From assembly GCA_963932145.1 (NCBI GenBank), contig OZ010582.1:13769909-13833908 (forward strand): a stretch of DNA of 64,000 bases, written 5' to 3'. The translations under genes were made by a program, and so were the position numbers. Shown one piece after another: positions 23,425-32,770 of this stretch; position 1 is the first letter of the stretch; each line of letters opens with the position of its first letter. This DNA is from Acanthosepion lycidas (Eukaryota > Mollusca > Cephalopoda > Sepiida > Sepiidae). The notes under the pieces are model-generated. The model ran no database searches, was not told where the DNA came from, and was given only the letters and a program-made list of their open reading frames with translations.

Positions 23425-24000
23425 CCACATTTTAAAAGATTTAAGGATTATTTTTCTGGTTTTGTCTGCTATTAAAAAATTCCGAATGCATAAATCTTGT
23501 GTGGCAACTGGTCTATTGCTGAAAGAAATGGCAACCTGCTGCGGGAAATAAATTTGCTTCGTCAATCATATATCAAAAGATACTTGATTGCCTAAGCGTG
23601 TATCACTGACTGATATGTAATAATCATAATAATCGATAACAAATATTTATGTAATCAATAAAAATTAACGAGTAAAATCGATACAAATAACCACATTCGG
23701 ATCCAGTGTTATATCTCTTCAATAAACTCTAGGCCAGCGTTTCTCAAATTTTTTACCTTTGAGCAACACTTAAATTAAAATTGCGTATCTCAAGGAACCC
23801 CTGCGCCAAAAGCAAACTTATATACAATATCTTTCTCATTTCATTTGCATCGTGGTAAATATCATAGTATACATTTTTGAATAACTGGTTTAAAGAAAAA
23901 AGAATATTTCTTTGTCAAATTTTTCGGTAATGCTAAATAAAATTCATTCTGTTCATTTATCAGGAAGTTTTTATTCACAGAAAAAATAAAAACTCTAAAC

Positions 24001-24775
24001 TTTTTTTTTTTAAGCATTCAACCCCACTAAGCACGCAAAGTGTTTCAGAGTAGGAGCGAGAACAAAGAGGAGTGATAGAGGAAAGGATGAAGAGACGGTT
24101 ATGGGATGGATCAGGGCATCTGAAGACGTTACATTTGAATAGTTGGAGATTAAATTTATCAGGAAAACAAGAAATGAGGAGGGAGTTCCACAGGCGAGAG
24201 GTGCGAGAGATGAAGTTATTGGAGTAGAAGAGACGGCTACATTTAGCAGTTTCGATAGTGAAAGGGTGAGAGCGAGATGCCAGCTTAGTTGAGCGCATAA
24301 ATTCACGAACTCTGCGAACCAGCGAAAGTAGCTCATCGGAACAGTTACCGTGAAAGTATTTGTAGAAAAGACAGAGGGAGACAACGGTACGTCTGTGAGA
24401 GAGCGGCTACAGACGAGATGCCAGATCAGGTCCAGTTAGATTGCATATCCGTCTTTGGATTTTATCAAGGACCTTGATACAATTAGAAAGCGCTCCAGAC
24501 CATATATGGCAGCAATACTCCATGCAAGGACGAATGATTGATTTGTAGATTTAAAGGATCGACTCCGGTGAGAAAAATTTCCTGGCGCGGTACAGGGAGC
24601 CAACTTTCCTTGCGGTGGACGAAGCCATTGATTCAATGTATTCGTTCCATCTCAGGTCAGCGGACAATGTGAGACCGATCAGTCGCAAAGAGGTGCTCTT
24701 GTGGAGTTGAGCGTCAGACATTCTAATGGGGCGCAGGGATGGTTCTCTTTGGTGAGTAATAGAGAGCAGTAAAAA
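24001..24775 (-). pseudogene. LINE family C, 5'-truncated, with poly(A) tail
   Basis: Minus-strand frames read RPIRMSDAQLHKSTSLRLIG, LRWNEYIESMASSTARKVG, SIIRPCMEYCCHIWSGA, VLDKIQRRICNLTGPDLA, then EFMRSTKLASRSHPF, SNNFISRTSRLWNSL. This is the thumb/post-RT portion of a Jockey/CR1-type LINE (clade inferred). Stops occur at the SIL-IYKS junction and after DLASRL. At 24012-24001 a T run on the plus strand is the element's poly(A). The catalytic YxDD region is absent because of 5' truncation at ~24775. Confidence 0.7.
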
Positions 24776-24869
24776 TAAACATAAGTAACTCGTATCATAA
24801 ACAGAACGAAAACAGATAATTGTTGCATCAGTTTTTTTAATTGTTTATCCTTTACTATAAATGGTATAT

Positions 24870-24980
24870 TAATATACAGGGTGTTTCAATAGACATTGTT
24901 TTAATCATATCACCTAAAGCAAGGCAATAAAGCCACTAGGACGCAAATGGTTGCTGAGTGTTAGAGAATACGCGGAAAAT
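24870..24980 (-). repeat. Short LINE C-like 3' fragment with transposon-like end
   Basis: ggcaataaagccactaggac matches 9245-9264 (ggcaataaaaccactaagac). Just upstream, tacagggtgtttcaatagac looks like a Tc1/mariner terminus, but no partner end was found. Confidence 0.35.
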
Positions 24981-25078
24981 GTATCTACGTCGCATTTTCT
25001 GCCATCTGTTTGTATAATGCACATTTAAAATTATTGTTTATTACGTCATGAATATAATAAATGACTGAAAATGAAATA

Positions 25079-25787
25079 CAGGGTGTTTCAAAAAGAATAC
25101 GCCAAAATCATCACGTGATGTGCCAATAACGAAAAAAATTACAAACCTCTAGCATGAACACATGTGTTGTATATACATTCAAGTTTCATATTAATGTTTT
25201 ATAAGCGCTCAATGTGGCCACTACCGGCAGCGCGGACAACATCAAGCCGATATGAGAATTCCTCCCAAACGCGCCTCAGCATGCCACGGTCCACCGTGTT
25301 GATTGCAGCTGTTATTCGATCTTTCAAGTCATCGATACTTGCTGGAAGTGCTGGAACATAAACTTGGTCTTTAACATACCCCCCACAAGAAAAAGTCACA
25401 CACAGTGAGGTCCGGGGATCTGTCAGGCCAACCACAAAGAGGAAGGTCTTTAGCACCTCTCCTCTCAATCCATCGCGAGATGCCAATGGGGTGTGGCTCC
25501 ATCTTGCTGAAAAAGGAAGTCATTCGAATCTGCTTGCATCGTGACAATGGCGTTTGTTTTCGCGAACTCAAGCACGCAAAACGCCTTCTGCTGAGGAGTC
25601 GCGATTTTGATTGATCTTCGCACAATTCAGCTGCACCAGAAGTTATACTAACGACAGCGATGAAACTGACACCCAATCAAACTTTGATAACTACTCTATC
25701 AAATAACCACTGATTGAATCCACTACAATGCTATAGACCTGAAAAAACAGCGTAATGATTTTGGCGTATTCTTTTTGAAACACACTG
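25079..25787 (-). mobile_element. Tc1/mariner-superfamily element, internally deleted
   Basis: Ends cagggtgtttcaaaaagaat (25079) and, inverted from the right, cagtgtgtttcaaaaagaat (25787) are near-perfect inverted repeats that continue through acgccaaaatcat; TA flanks both sides (25077-25078, 25788-25789). The 709-bp length is about half that of an intact element, and the N-terminal part of the transposase is missing. Confidence 0.75.
25199..25560 (-). pseudogene. Transposase C-terminal part (D-rich DDE family)
   Basis: Minus-strand pieces in order: FQQDGATPHWHLAMD then a stop, RSPDLTVCDFFLWG (second acidic motif), and after a +1 shift GYVKDQVYVPALPASIDDLK through GSGHIERL and stop at 25199. 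This pattern (QQDGAxPHW, SPDLTxCDFFLWG, YVP.LP) belongs to an IS630/Tc1/mariner-type transposase family common in invertebrates. Two frame breaks and the missing N-terminus make it inactive. It lies within the inverted repeats at 25079-25787. Confidence 0.7.
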
Positions 25788-26139
25788 TATTTTTTAATAA
25801 CCTAATAAGTTAGATAGGATGATGTATGTATTACAATAATCAAGAATATATTGTGTGTGTTTAGTAATACTACGTATATGAAATTAAATAAAAAATCAAA
25901 AGAGCATTAGCTTATCTCATCAATTCTCGCGAGACTCTTGGGGACCTTTTACGGAACCTTAGGGTTCCGGGAAACCTCAGCTGAGAAAAACTGCTCTAGA
26001 AGATCTGAAACATAACCTTTACCACAAACTTAGCCATACTCGTCATGTTTCGCCAGTTACGGATTGTTGAGGTTACTTAACTCATAGTTGGGGCGGATGA
26101 CCGTTAACATCATTTTTTTTTTTTTGCTTCTGGGTTTAC

Positions 26140-26400
26140 ACTTACTCTCCTCCAGTCTAGTGTTTTGTGGGAAACCGGTTTAATCGCCATCCACTCGACG
26201 ACTCACGTTTTGAATTCAGAGTTTTCATTCACCTAAACCGGTTGCCAACCAACGTTATGTAACTCAGTCTTCTCCGCTTTATATCACATGTTTATTTGCA
26301 CGTAAGTGAAAATAACAAATTCGATTGAAATTCAGACTCAGTTTTCTCAATCCGAGCCGACATCTATTCCACCAGCGAGCCGCCAATTACAATAAATAAT
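26140..26400 (+). repeat. SINE-like repeat (family F)
   Basis: gttttgaattcagagttttc and ccggttgccaaccaacg recur in similar order at 43.95 kb and 47.75 kb. A T-run precedes it (~26113). Confidence 0.35.
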
Positions 26401-26789
26401 AATTTAAAGTAATCAAATCGAAAAAAAAATATATAGCTTCAGTCATGAAAACTTTTACTGCATTTTTCATAGGCTCTCTCACTTAACTGAAAACAAACTT
26501 TTTCGATCACGGTAACCTCCAGATTATTTTTAACTAGAATCTTAATTAATCTACTAGAGTATATTTTTCCCGTTTTATTGTCAATATCTTGTGGTATTTT
26601 ATCTTGACTCCACTGAGCCTGAACTGTTACTAACTAACCCTGTGATTTAACTCGCAAATCTGCCTCTAGATGAATGAACAAACGCTTTAATGACATGTGC
26701 AGTGTAAAGCGTTCAATTCGATTTACTTCGAAAGGTGTCCGCATTAGCAGATACCTGATGAAAGCCAGATGATAAACTACTAAAAATTT

Positions 26790-27030
26790 GTCATATTAAC
26801 CAAAACATTATAGAAACATTAGTCCAATCGTAAATAATGTAAATACCAAGTTTTTTGTTGTTTTTTTTTAGATCTGTTTCAGTAAATTCCGTAAAATCAT
26901 TTTTATTTAATAACTATATTATTGTAAAGACAAAATTACGCAGCGGTACGCTTTAAGAAAGCTTTATTTAATTTAGAATACAGGGTTCGCGTATAGCGTC
27001 CTTTTATAGAGAAAACAGTAGAGAGGAAAA
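26790..27030. repeat. Direct repeat, left copy
   Basis: tagaaacattagtccaatcg, attattgtaa, attacgcag, ctttaagaaag and ggttcgcgtatag occur in the same order at 28800-29010, roughly 80% alike by eye. On the minus strand an AAATAAAG lies upstream of aagcg, reminiscent of an LTR polyadenylation region. The pair could be LTRs or a dispersed repeat. Confidence 0.55.
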
Positions 27031-27294
27031 CTGGATCAGGAGGTCACAACAGAAAGGGCGATCATCATTTCTACTACTATTTCTAAGTGAAGACATCAAT
27101 TAGAAAATATCCATTACCATCCATAAGATGACCAGTGAAAGAGAATTTTTCCTATGACAGTCCAAAGAGCAGTGAAAAAAATATTTGAAAATGAAATCGT
27201 ACTTGCAATGTGAGGCAACTCGTTACTCCATGACAGAAAGTTATAAAGTTTGAGAGGGCGAAAATCATCTTGAATAACTTGTAAAATGATCCTG

Positions 27295-27296
<2 letters not shown>

Positions 27297-27373
<77 letters not shown>
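27297..27373. repeat. (AT)n microsatellite, mariner target
   Basis: AT array interrupted by the mariner; its short right remainder (atatat) follows 28635. Confidence 0.96.
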
Positions 27374-27377
<4 letters not shown>

Positions 27378-28635
27378 GTCACCCCATAATTTCTGTCCGA
27401 ATTTTAACTTTTTGTTAAAATGAACGAAATTTAAAGAGTATTTTATAATGTCTAATTGAGCTGAACACTATTTTTATGTTTAGATGCATTTAAACTGATC
27501 AAATTTTATTTCACAGAACAATAAAATTAAATTTTATGGAAGTACCCAAGAATCATTTGAGGCACATAATGCATTATGAGTTCAAGAAAGGAAACTCAGC
27601 AGCCGAAGCGGCTAGAAACATTCACTCAGTTTATCGAGAGGAATGTGTGAATGAAAGAACTTGCAGAAGATGGTTTGCAAAATTCAGAGGTGGAGATTTC
27701 ACCCTCGAAGATGAAGATCGAACCGGACGTCCAGTTGAGTTTGATGAAAAGCTCCTTGAAACACTCCTTGAAGAAAAACCTGCTTTATCAGTTGAGGAAT
27801 TGGCAGTGGTTCTCGGTTCAAAGCACACAACTGTTCATCGTCATCTTCAACAACTAGGAAAAGTTCCTAAACTTGGAAAATGGGTGCCTCATGAATTGTC
27901 TGAAAACAACCTCAAATCCCGAGTTGACATCTGCTTTTCTCTCCATTCTCGCCAACTTGTTTCACCTTTTTTGGATAGACTTGTGACTGACGACAAAAAA
28001 TGGGTCTTTTATCGAAATGTTAAGCGTCGTAGACAGTGGCTTGCTAAAGGGGAAGGACCCCAGCCAGACCCGAGAAGGGAACTTCATGGGCAAAAGGTTC
28101 TTCTTTCCATCTAGTGGGATCGCCAAGGAATAATCCACTTTGAATTCTTACCACCTAATGCAACAATTAATGCTCAAATATACTGTCAGTAATTAGAGTG
28201 TTTGAACCAAGCTTTGAGGAAAAAAAGACCCGCTCTAGTGAATCGAAAAGAGGTGATGTTTCATCAGGGCAATGCGCGACCCCACACAGCAAGAATCACG
28301 TCCCAAACAATCGAAGAACTTGGTTGGGAGAAAATTGCTCATCCACCTTATTCTCCCAATCCTACTCCTTCAGACTACCATTTGTTTCGTAGCTTACAGA
28401 ATCATTTGGACGAAACAGCTTTTGTAACACAGGAAGAGGTTAAAACTGACATTTGTGAGTTCTTTGAATCAAAGCCAAAAGAATTTACACTAATGGAATT
28501 AGCAAGCTTGTTAATAGATGGAAAGAAGTCATAATCAGGGAAAATGCATTGTTGATTGAATCTGAAATTAAATTTTACATTTGGTCACTTGTTTTCTTTA
28601 TTCAAAATTCGGACAGAACTTATGGGATGACCTGA
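27374..28635 (+). mobile_element. mariner element, nearly full length
   Basis: Inverted ends tcaggtcaccccataatttc and, from the right, tcaggtcatcccataagttc extend over ~31 bp with two mismatches. The TA target is duplicated at 27372-27373 and 28636-28637. Total 1262 bp, the normal mariner size, with a single transposase frame inside. Insertion was into an AT array. Confidence 0.92.
27536..28534 (+). pseudogene. mariner transposase, DD34D, two stops and lost catalytic Asp
   Basis: The frame from ATG 27536 to TAA 28534 spans 332 codons, close to the family norm of ~345, and has no frameshift. Residues ~8-110 form the paired HTH region; KWVPHEL (115-121) is the linker motif; VTDDKKW (150-156) carries the first catalytic Asp (codon 153). 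A TAG at 28112-28114 replaces a Trp expected from the family, and TAA at 28190-28192 replaces a probable Gln. The second catalytic position reads HQGNARPH (codon 245, GGC at 28268) where the family has Asp. The third, PTPSDYHLF, is intact 35 residues later. Overall style is cecropia/irritans-like; subfamily is inference. Confidence 0.9.
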
Positions 28636-28799
28636 TATATATTTGTACTTTATTTCAATCCTTCATGAACTTCAGATACTTAGCTATGATTGATTAATGA
28701 TGAACATATCATTTTAGTTTATGATTGATTTCATCACGATTCTTCTGTTAAGCTTGCGGAGTAATTATACATTTTATTGCCTAAAACAGAATCCAGTAC

Positions 28800-29010
28800 T
28801 GTTAAAAATATTTGTCACAGTAACAAAAAAGATAGAAACATTAGTCCGATCGAAAATTAATGTAAATTCCTTTATTTTTAATTTATAATTATATTATTGT
28901 AATGAAACAATTACGCAGATGTAGGCTTTAAGAAAGGTTTATTCAATTGGGAATACAAGGTTCGCGTATAGTGTGCATTTATATTCCCAGTAAACAGAAA
29001 TACCTCTCTC
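28800..29010. repeat. Direct repeat, right copy
   Basis: Matches 26790-27030: tagaaacattagtccgatcg, attattgtaatg, attacgcag, ctttaagaaagg, aaggttcgcgtatag. The intervening 1.77 kb includes the mariner and its AT target. Confidence 0.55.
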
Positions 29011-29117
29011 AAAAGATAAGAAAACAAGGGGAGACTACTCTTGATTATTCATAATAATTATATTTAGATTAATATTTTTTACAGTAATGTTCATATCTGT
29101 CTATATTGCTGAGATTA

Positions 29118-29292
29118 GGTATTGTAATTATTTACACTATTTACACTGTTCAGACTGTTGTCATCCAGAACACATGGCCCAGTGGATAAATACGTTGGTT
29201 GGATCCATTGACTTGACCCAAAGAGTTGTGAGTTCAATATATTTGTGAACAACATAATGTCGTGAATATGGCAATAAAGACGTAAATAATGT
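29118..29292 (+). mobile_element. SINE family B, short copy with inverted tail piece
   Basis: tatttacactgttcagactg (29137-) is an inverted tail; the tRNA-like head follows at 29166 (atggcccagtggataaa; B box gagttcaata) and a short direct tail cgtgaatatggcaataaag ends it. The SINE body is deleted. Confidence 0.55.
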
Positions 29293-29424
29293 TCCTCGTT
29301 TACAAGAGCCACTCGAGCCAGAGGGTTATTTAGTAAAAGGAAAAGGTTTATGATAATTATTAAACCTAGATTTGGATAGGGTAAGATTTTAGTGATTGGA
29401 GAAGCGTCGGTTCCACAAAGCCTC
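29293..29424 (-). pseudogene. LINE remnant (LWN motif), interrupted by a MITE
   Basis: Minus strand reads ALWNRRFSNH...NLTLSKSRFNNY; nucleotides parallel 11312-11445. The element resumes past the MITE at 29809 (ttcatgagaagaagctg). Confidence 0.4.
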
Positions 29425-29426
29425 TA

Positions 29427-29806
29427 CCGTTATTTCCCATGTATAACACGCATTTTTTTCTAAAAAAAAAATAATAAGGAAAATTAGGGGTACGTATTAT
29501 GCACAATTACAAAAAATCTTTAAAAAATAGCCGTATCACAGGTCAGTTTCAGTTGCGAAATGACTACTCACCACTAACATACAAAAATTTATCTTAAAAC
29601 TAAATTAGAATAATATCATTCTATGCTTAAAACCATTTTTAAACAAGAGTAGGAAATGCTGGCCGTAATGAAATTGGAGAGGTAAATTTATAGGGTTTGA
29701 TTACCAAACAATGTGTGCGTATTAAGCGTGAGTAGACGCATTTTCCCATAATTTCAGCACAATTTTAATGTGCGTATTATGAATGAAGGTGTATGGGGAA
29801 TTACGG
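29427..29806. mobile_element. 380-bp MITE with TA flanks
   Basis: Left end ccgttatttcccatgtataa; right end, inverted, ccgtaattccccatac with a 10-bp extra stretch before ataatacgcac. TA at 29425-29426 and 29807-29808. The interior contains a second cgcattttcccataatttc word. Type is Tc1/mariner or pogo-like by terminus style (inference). Confidence 0.55.
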
Positions 29807-30079
29807 TATTCATGAGAAGAAGCTGCTCGAGTTGAACTTACATCTCACCAAAGGAATACGAGGAGAATGAATATGGTTTTCTACAATGTACGTAGAATGG
29901 CCGATTTTAGACGTGAAGATTAGAAATGCTGGAATAAAAAAAGGGAGTTAGTCTGGACATGGACAAGGAACGTTTTTTTCTAAATAAATCCACATTACAA
30001 TCAAAAACGTTTGCGGCACCTCTCTTCTCTTCTTTTTAATATACATACTTTTCTCTCGATGGAACCACTACAACCTATT

Positions 30080-30085
<6 letters not shown>

Positions 30086-30153
<68 letters not shown>
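30086..30153. repeat. (AT)n microsatellite
   Basis: More than 30 AT units. Confidence 0.97.
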
Positions 30154-30158
<5 letters not shown>

Positions 30159-30249
30159 CTGTTCAAAATATAAGTCCTAATTTATTGAACATTTGTATTT
30201 GTTTTATTGTATAAAAATCTTCATTGTTTAAATCAAGTTATAAAAGAAA

Positions 30250-30405
30250 ATGGTTTCTGCAAATGATATCCGTGATTTAGATGTTAATAGCGATGCGAAC
30301 AAAGCAAGCGAAAGTGACTATTATTGTAAAGGTGGCGTTACTGGTTGTTGCGATAAGGGTTTAACTTTACTGACAAGAAGAAGGAAGAACCATGAAAATG
30401 TGTAA
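30250..30405 (+). CDS. Small ORF, 51 codons, unrecognised
   Basis: ATG in the context gaaaatgg, then an acidic/polar start MVSANDIRDLDVNSDANKAS, a Cys-containing middle (YYCKGG, GCCDKG) and a basic end (TRRRKN), stop TAA. Base composition is less AT-biased than the surroundings. There is no homologue I recognise and no splice or promoter context. It could be chance or part of a decayed repeat. Confidence 0.2.
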   Translation: MVSANDIRDLDVNSDANKASESDYYCKGGVTGCCDKGLTLLTRRRKNHENV

Positions 30406-30429
30406 TGTTGATCAATTTAAACAGAAACA

Positions 30430-31362
30430 CCTGTTGTCTTCTGCAGTGTGTTGTCGGCCATGATGACTCATCAGTCTTTCCCTATTTTTCATCGCCAATT
30501 CTTTTCACACGTTTCACCTTTTGAACCGTTTTCTTTCTTTTCCTCTCATTTATTATTTAACTCGCTTCTCACCGTTTCCACTTCCATAATTATGGCTTCC
30601 TCCATTTTTTCCCCTTTTTGAGCCAGTTTTGTTGTATTCATCTCTTTTATTCATTGTTTTATTCTTTTAGTTTTCTTTTCGTTATACTTCCCGCTTAAAA
30701 AAAATCTCATTCTTAGGCTTATTCTCATTTCACTTCTTCTTCTTCTTCTTAGTAGTAGTAGTAGTAGCAGTAATAGTAGTAGTAGTAGTATTCTTGGTGT
30801 ACAACAGGTTCTTTAAACGGGGTGGGGGATAAACTCATTCTTTGATTTGAATCAATCACGTCGTTTTTAGCGCTGCTTGTTCTTTTCAATAACTTTACAG
30901 ATTTTATATTTGTTTCTTTTTTCTCTTTCTTCCTTTTTATTCTAATTTTTCTTTTAGTTCTTTTCTTTCCAATTTGCTTTTCATTTTCTCTTGCCCCTTC
31001 CTTATCTTATAATTCTACCTCTACTTTTTCGGATACTTCTGATTTTTATTCTAATTATTCTTTTTTCTGATTCTGCATTTTTGTCTCATATTTCCTATTT
31101 TCTCTTTCATGATCGTCTTTTTGGTTTCATGATCCTCTTTTTGGTTTCATGATCCTTTTTATCAGACAGTTTTACCCGTTTTCTCTTCATTTATAGCTTT
31201 TCTTCATCAGTTTTTATCATGTTATTCTTGTAGTCATATAATTGTATATCACCTGATCAGTTCTTTCTTTCTTTCATTCATATTCTCTTCTTTTTCCGCT
31301 TTTTCTTCCTTTTTTAATCATGTTATTCTTGTGTTAATATAATTATATATCACCTGCTCAGT

Positions 31363-31410
<48 letters not shown>

Positions 31411-31553
31411 TCATATTCTCTTCTTTTTTGTCTTTCCACTTTTTCTTCTCTTGCTTATTCTTCTTTTTTAATCATTTTATTCTTGTATTTATATAATTAT
31501 ATATCACCTGATCAGTTCCTTTTTCATTCTTTCATTCTTCCTTTCTTTCTTTC

Positions 31554-31641
<88 letters not shown>

Positions 31642-31985
31642 CCTGATTAATTCTTTTTTTCATGTTCCCTTTTTCTTTTTTCATATTTTTCGCTTTATTA
31701 TTTTTCTTTCTTCTATTCTATCTCTTTCTTTTCTTATATTTTTCTTTCCTCTTTTTCTTTCTTATTTCTTTTTTGTCCTGTCTTTTTCATTCTTTCATTG
31801 TCTTCTTTCCTTGCCTTTTCTTTCTTGTCTTCTTTCTCGTGTATTTTCTTTCTTATTTTTTAGCTTTTCCCTTTCTTTTTATATGTTATTATTTATCTTT
31901 TCTGTTTTATTTTCAATCTCTTTTATTTCCTTCCTTATTTTGTGTTCATTCCTTCTTTTTTTTTCTCGCAAAAGGCTTGTGCTGC
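30430..31985 (+). repeat. 1.5-kb pyrimidine-rich tract
   Basis: The plus strand is dominated by T and C, with CTT, TTTC and TTTTC words, including (TTC)(AGT)n at ~30737-30790 and (TTTC)n at ~31358-31412. A ~100-150-bp unit containing ttattcttgt and tatatcacctgatcag recurs at ~31216, 31317 and 31470. A doubled tttggtttcatgatcc lies at 31122-31158. The long Phe/Leu ORF at 31662-32006 is a composition artefact. Confidence 0.75.
31556..31640. repeat. (AT)n microsatellite
   Basis: AT array with one GT interruption inside the pyrimidine-rich tract. Confidence 0.96.
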
Positions 31986-32119
31986 AATGATTATGAAGAA
32001 GATTGAGAGAATATAATTTCATATCCAGCTATCAATGTTCGTATCGTACCAACATATTTTAAAAAATAGGCATGAACCTATTTCCCTTGATTATGTATTT
32101 TGTTCGCACTTTTTCTATA

Positions 32120-32770
32120 GGTGAACCGTCCTGGGTAAAACGATAAACTACATCCATCAGCAAGGCCCCTGATCAGGAGGTTCTGAGCAACGTGGAACCA
32201 CCTCTTAAGTCCTGGTGTTCTCAGATCCATACTGACCGGGGGTGGTAACACCTGTTAGGGTCCTAGCTATGGGCAAATAGTTAACCCCTAAAGTTGGGTC
32301 AAAACAATATGAAAATGTAAAATATTTTTTTATAACACGAATAATTTTTTGACGAAAATATTATTACCAGTCAATACATTTTTGAAAAGATATTAACAGC
32401 AATGTATTTTGGGAAAAAAATATTACCAGTAATACATTTTTTTTTTAAATATTAACAGCAATACAATTTTTGAAAAAAAATATTATCAGCTATACATCTT
32501 TGGAAAAAATATTACCAGCAATGCATTTTTAGAAAACAAAATACTACCAGCAATCGACTTTAGAAAAAAAAAATACCAGCGATACAAATTTGGAAAAATA
32601 TTATCAGCAAAGTATTTTGGAAAAATATTACCATCAGTACATTTTTGAAAAAAATATATTACCAGCAATACTAATCTTCTCGGTATTGAATAACCCATTG
32701 AGAATGATATGCCGTAATACAAAACAAACCAAAGCATAATTGAAGATAAACCATTGGAGAAATATATAAG
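32120..32770 (+). repeat. Family M repeat, copy 2
   Basis: A ~180-bp module (ctgggtaaaacgataaacta, gcaaggcccctgatcaggag, gtggtaacacctgttagg, ctatgggcaaatagttaac) leads into a ~30-bp-period array with core tattaccagcaatacatttt (32331-32680, about ten units) and closes with aataacccattgagaatgat, atgccgtaatacaaaac. The inverted order occurs at 43.2 and 47.8 kb. Confidence 0.7.

Larger units (their letters stand above)
23735..25993. mobile_element. hAT-like element carrying nested insertions
   Basis: Left end cagcgtttctcaaattttt (23735) and right end ctgagaaaaactg (to 25993) are the degenerate inverted termini usual for hAT elements. Flanks are ctctaggc (23727-23734) and ctctagaa (25994-26001), agreeing at 6 of 8 positions as an aged 8-bp target duplication. 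The inner ends contain caaggaacccctgc and ggttccgggaaacc. No hAT transposase is seen; the body is occupied by a LINE fragment and a Tc1/mariner-type element. Confidence 0.6.

Noticed and set aside
24010..24384. 124-codon minus ORF as a separate gene
   Set aside because: It is an out-of-frame shadow over the LINE C tail, although its stop may coincide with the original LINE stop near the poly(A).
31662..32006. 114-codon Phe/Leu-rich ORF resembling a membrane protein
   Set aside because: It lies in the pyrimidine-rich tract, where T-rich codons give Phe and Leu automatically.
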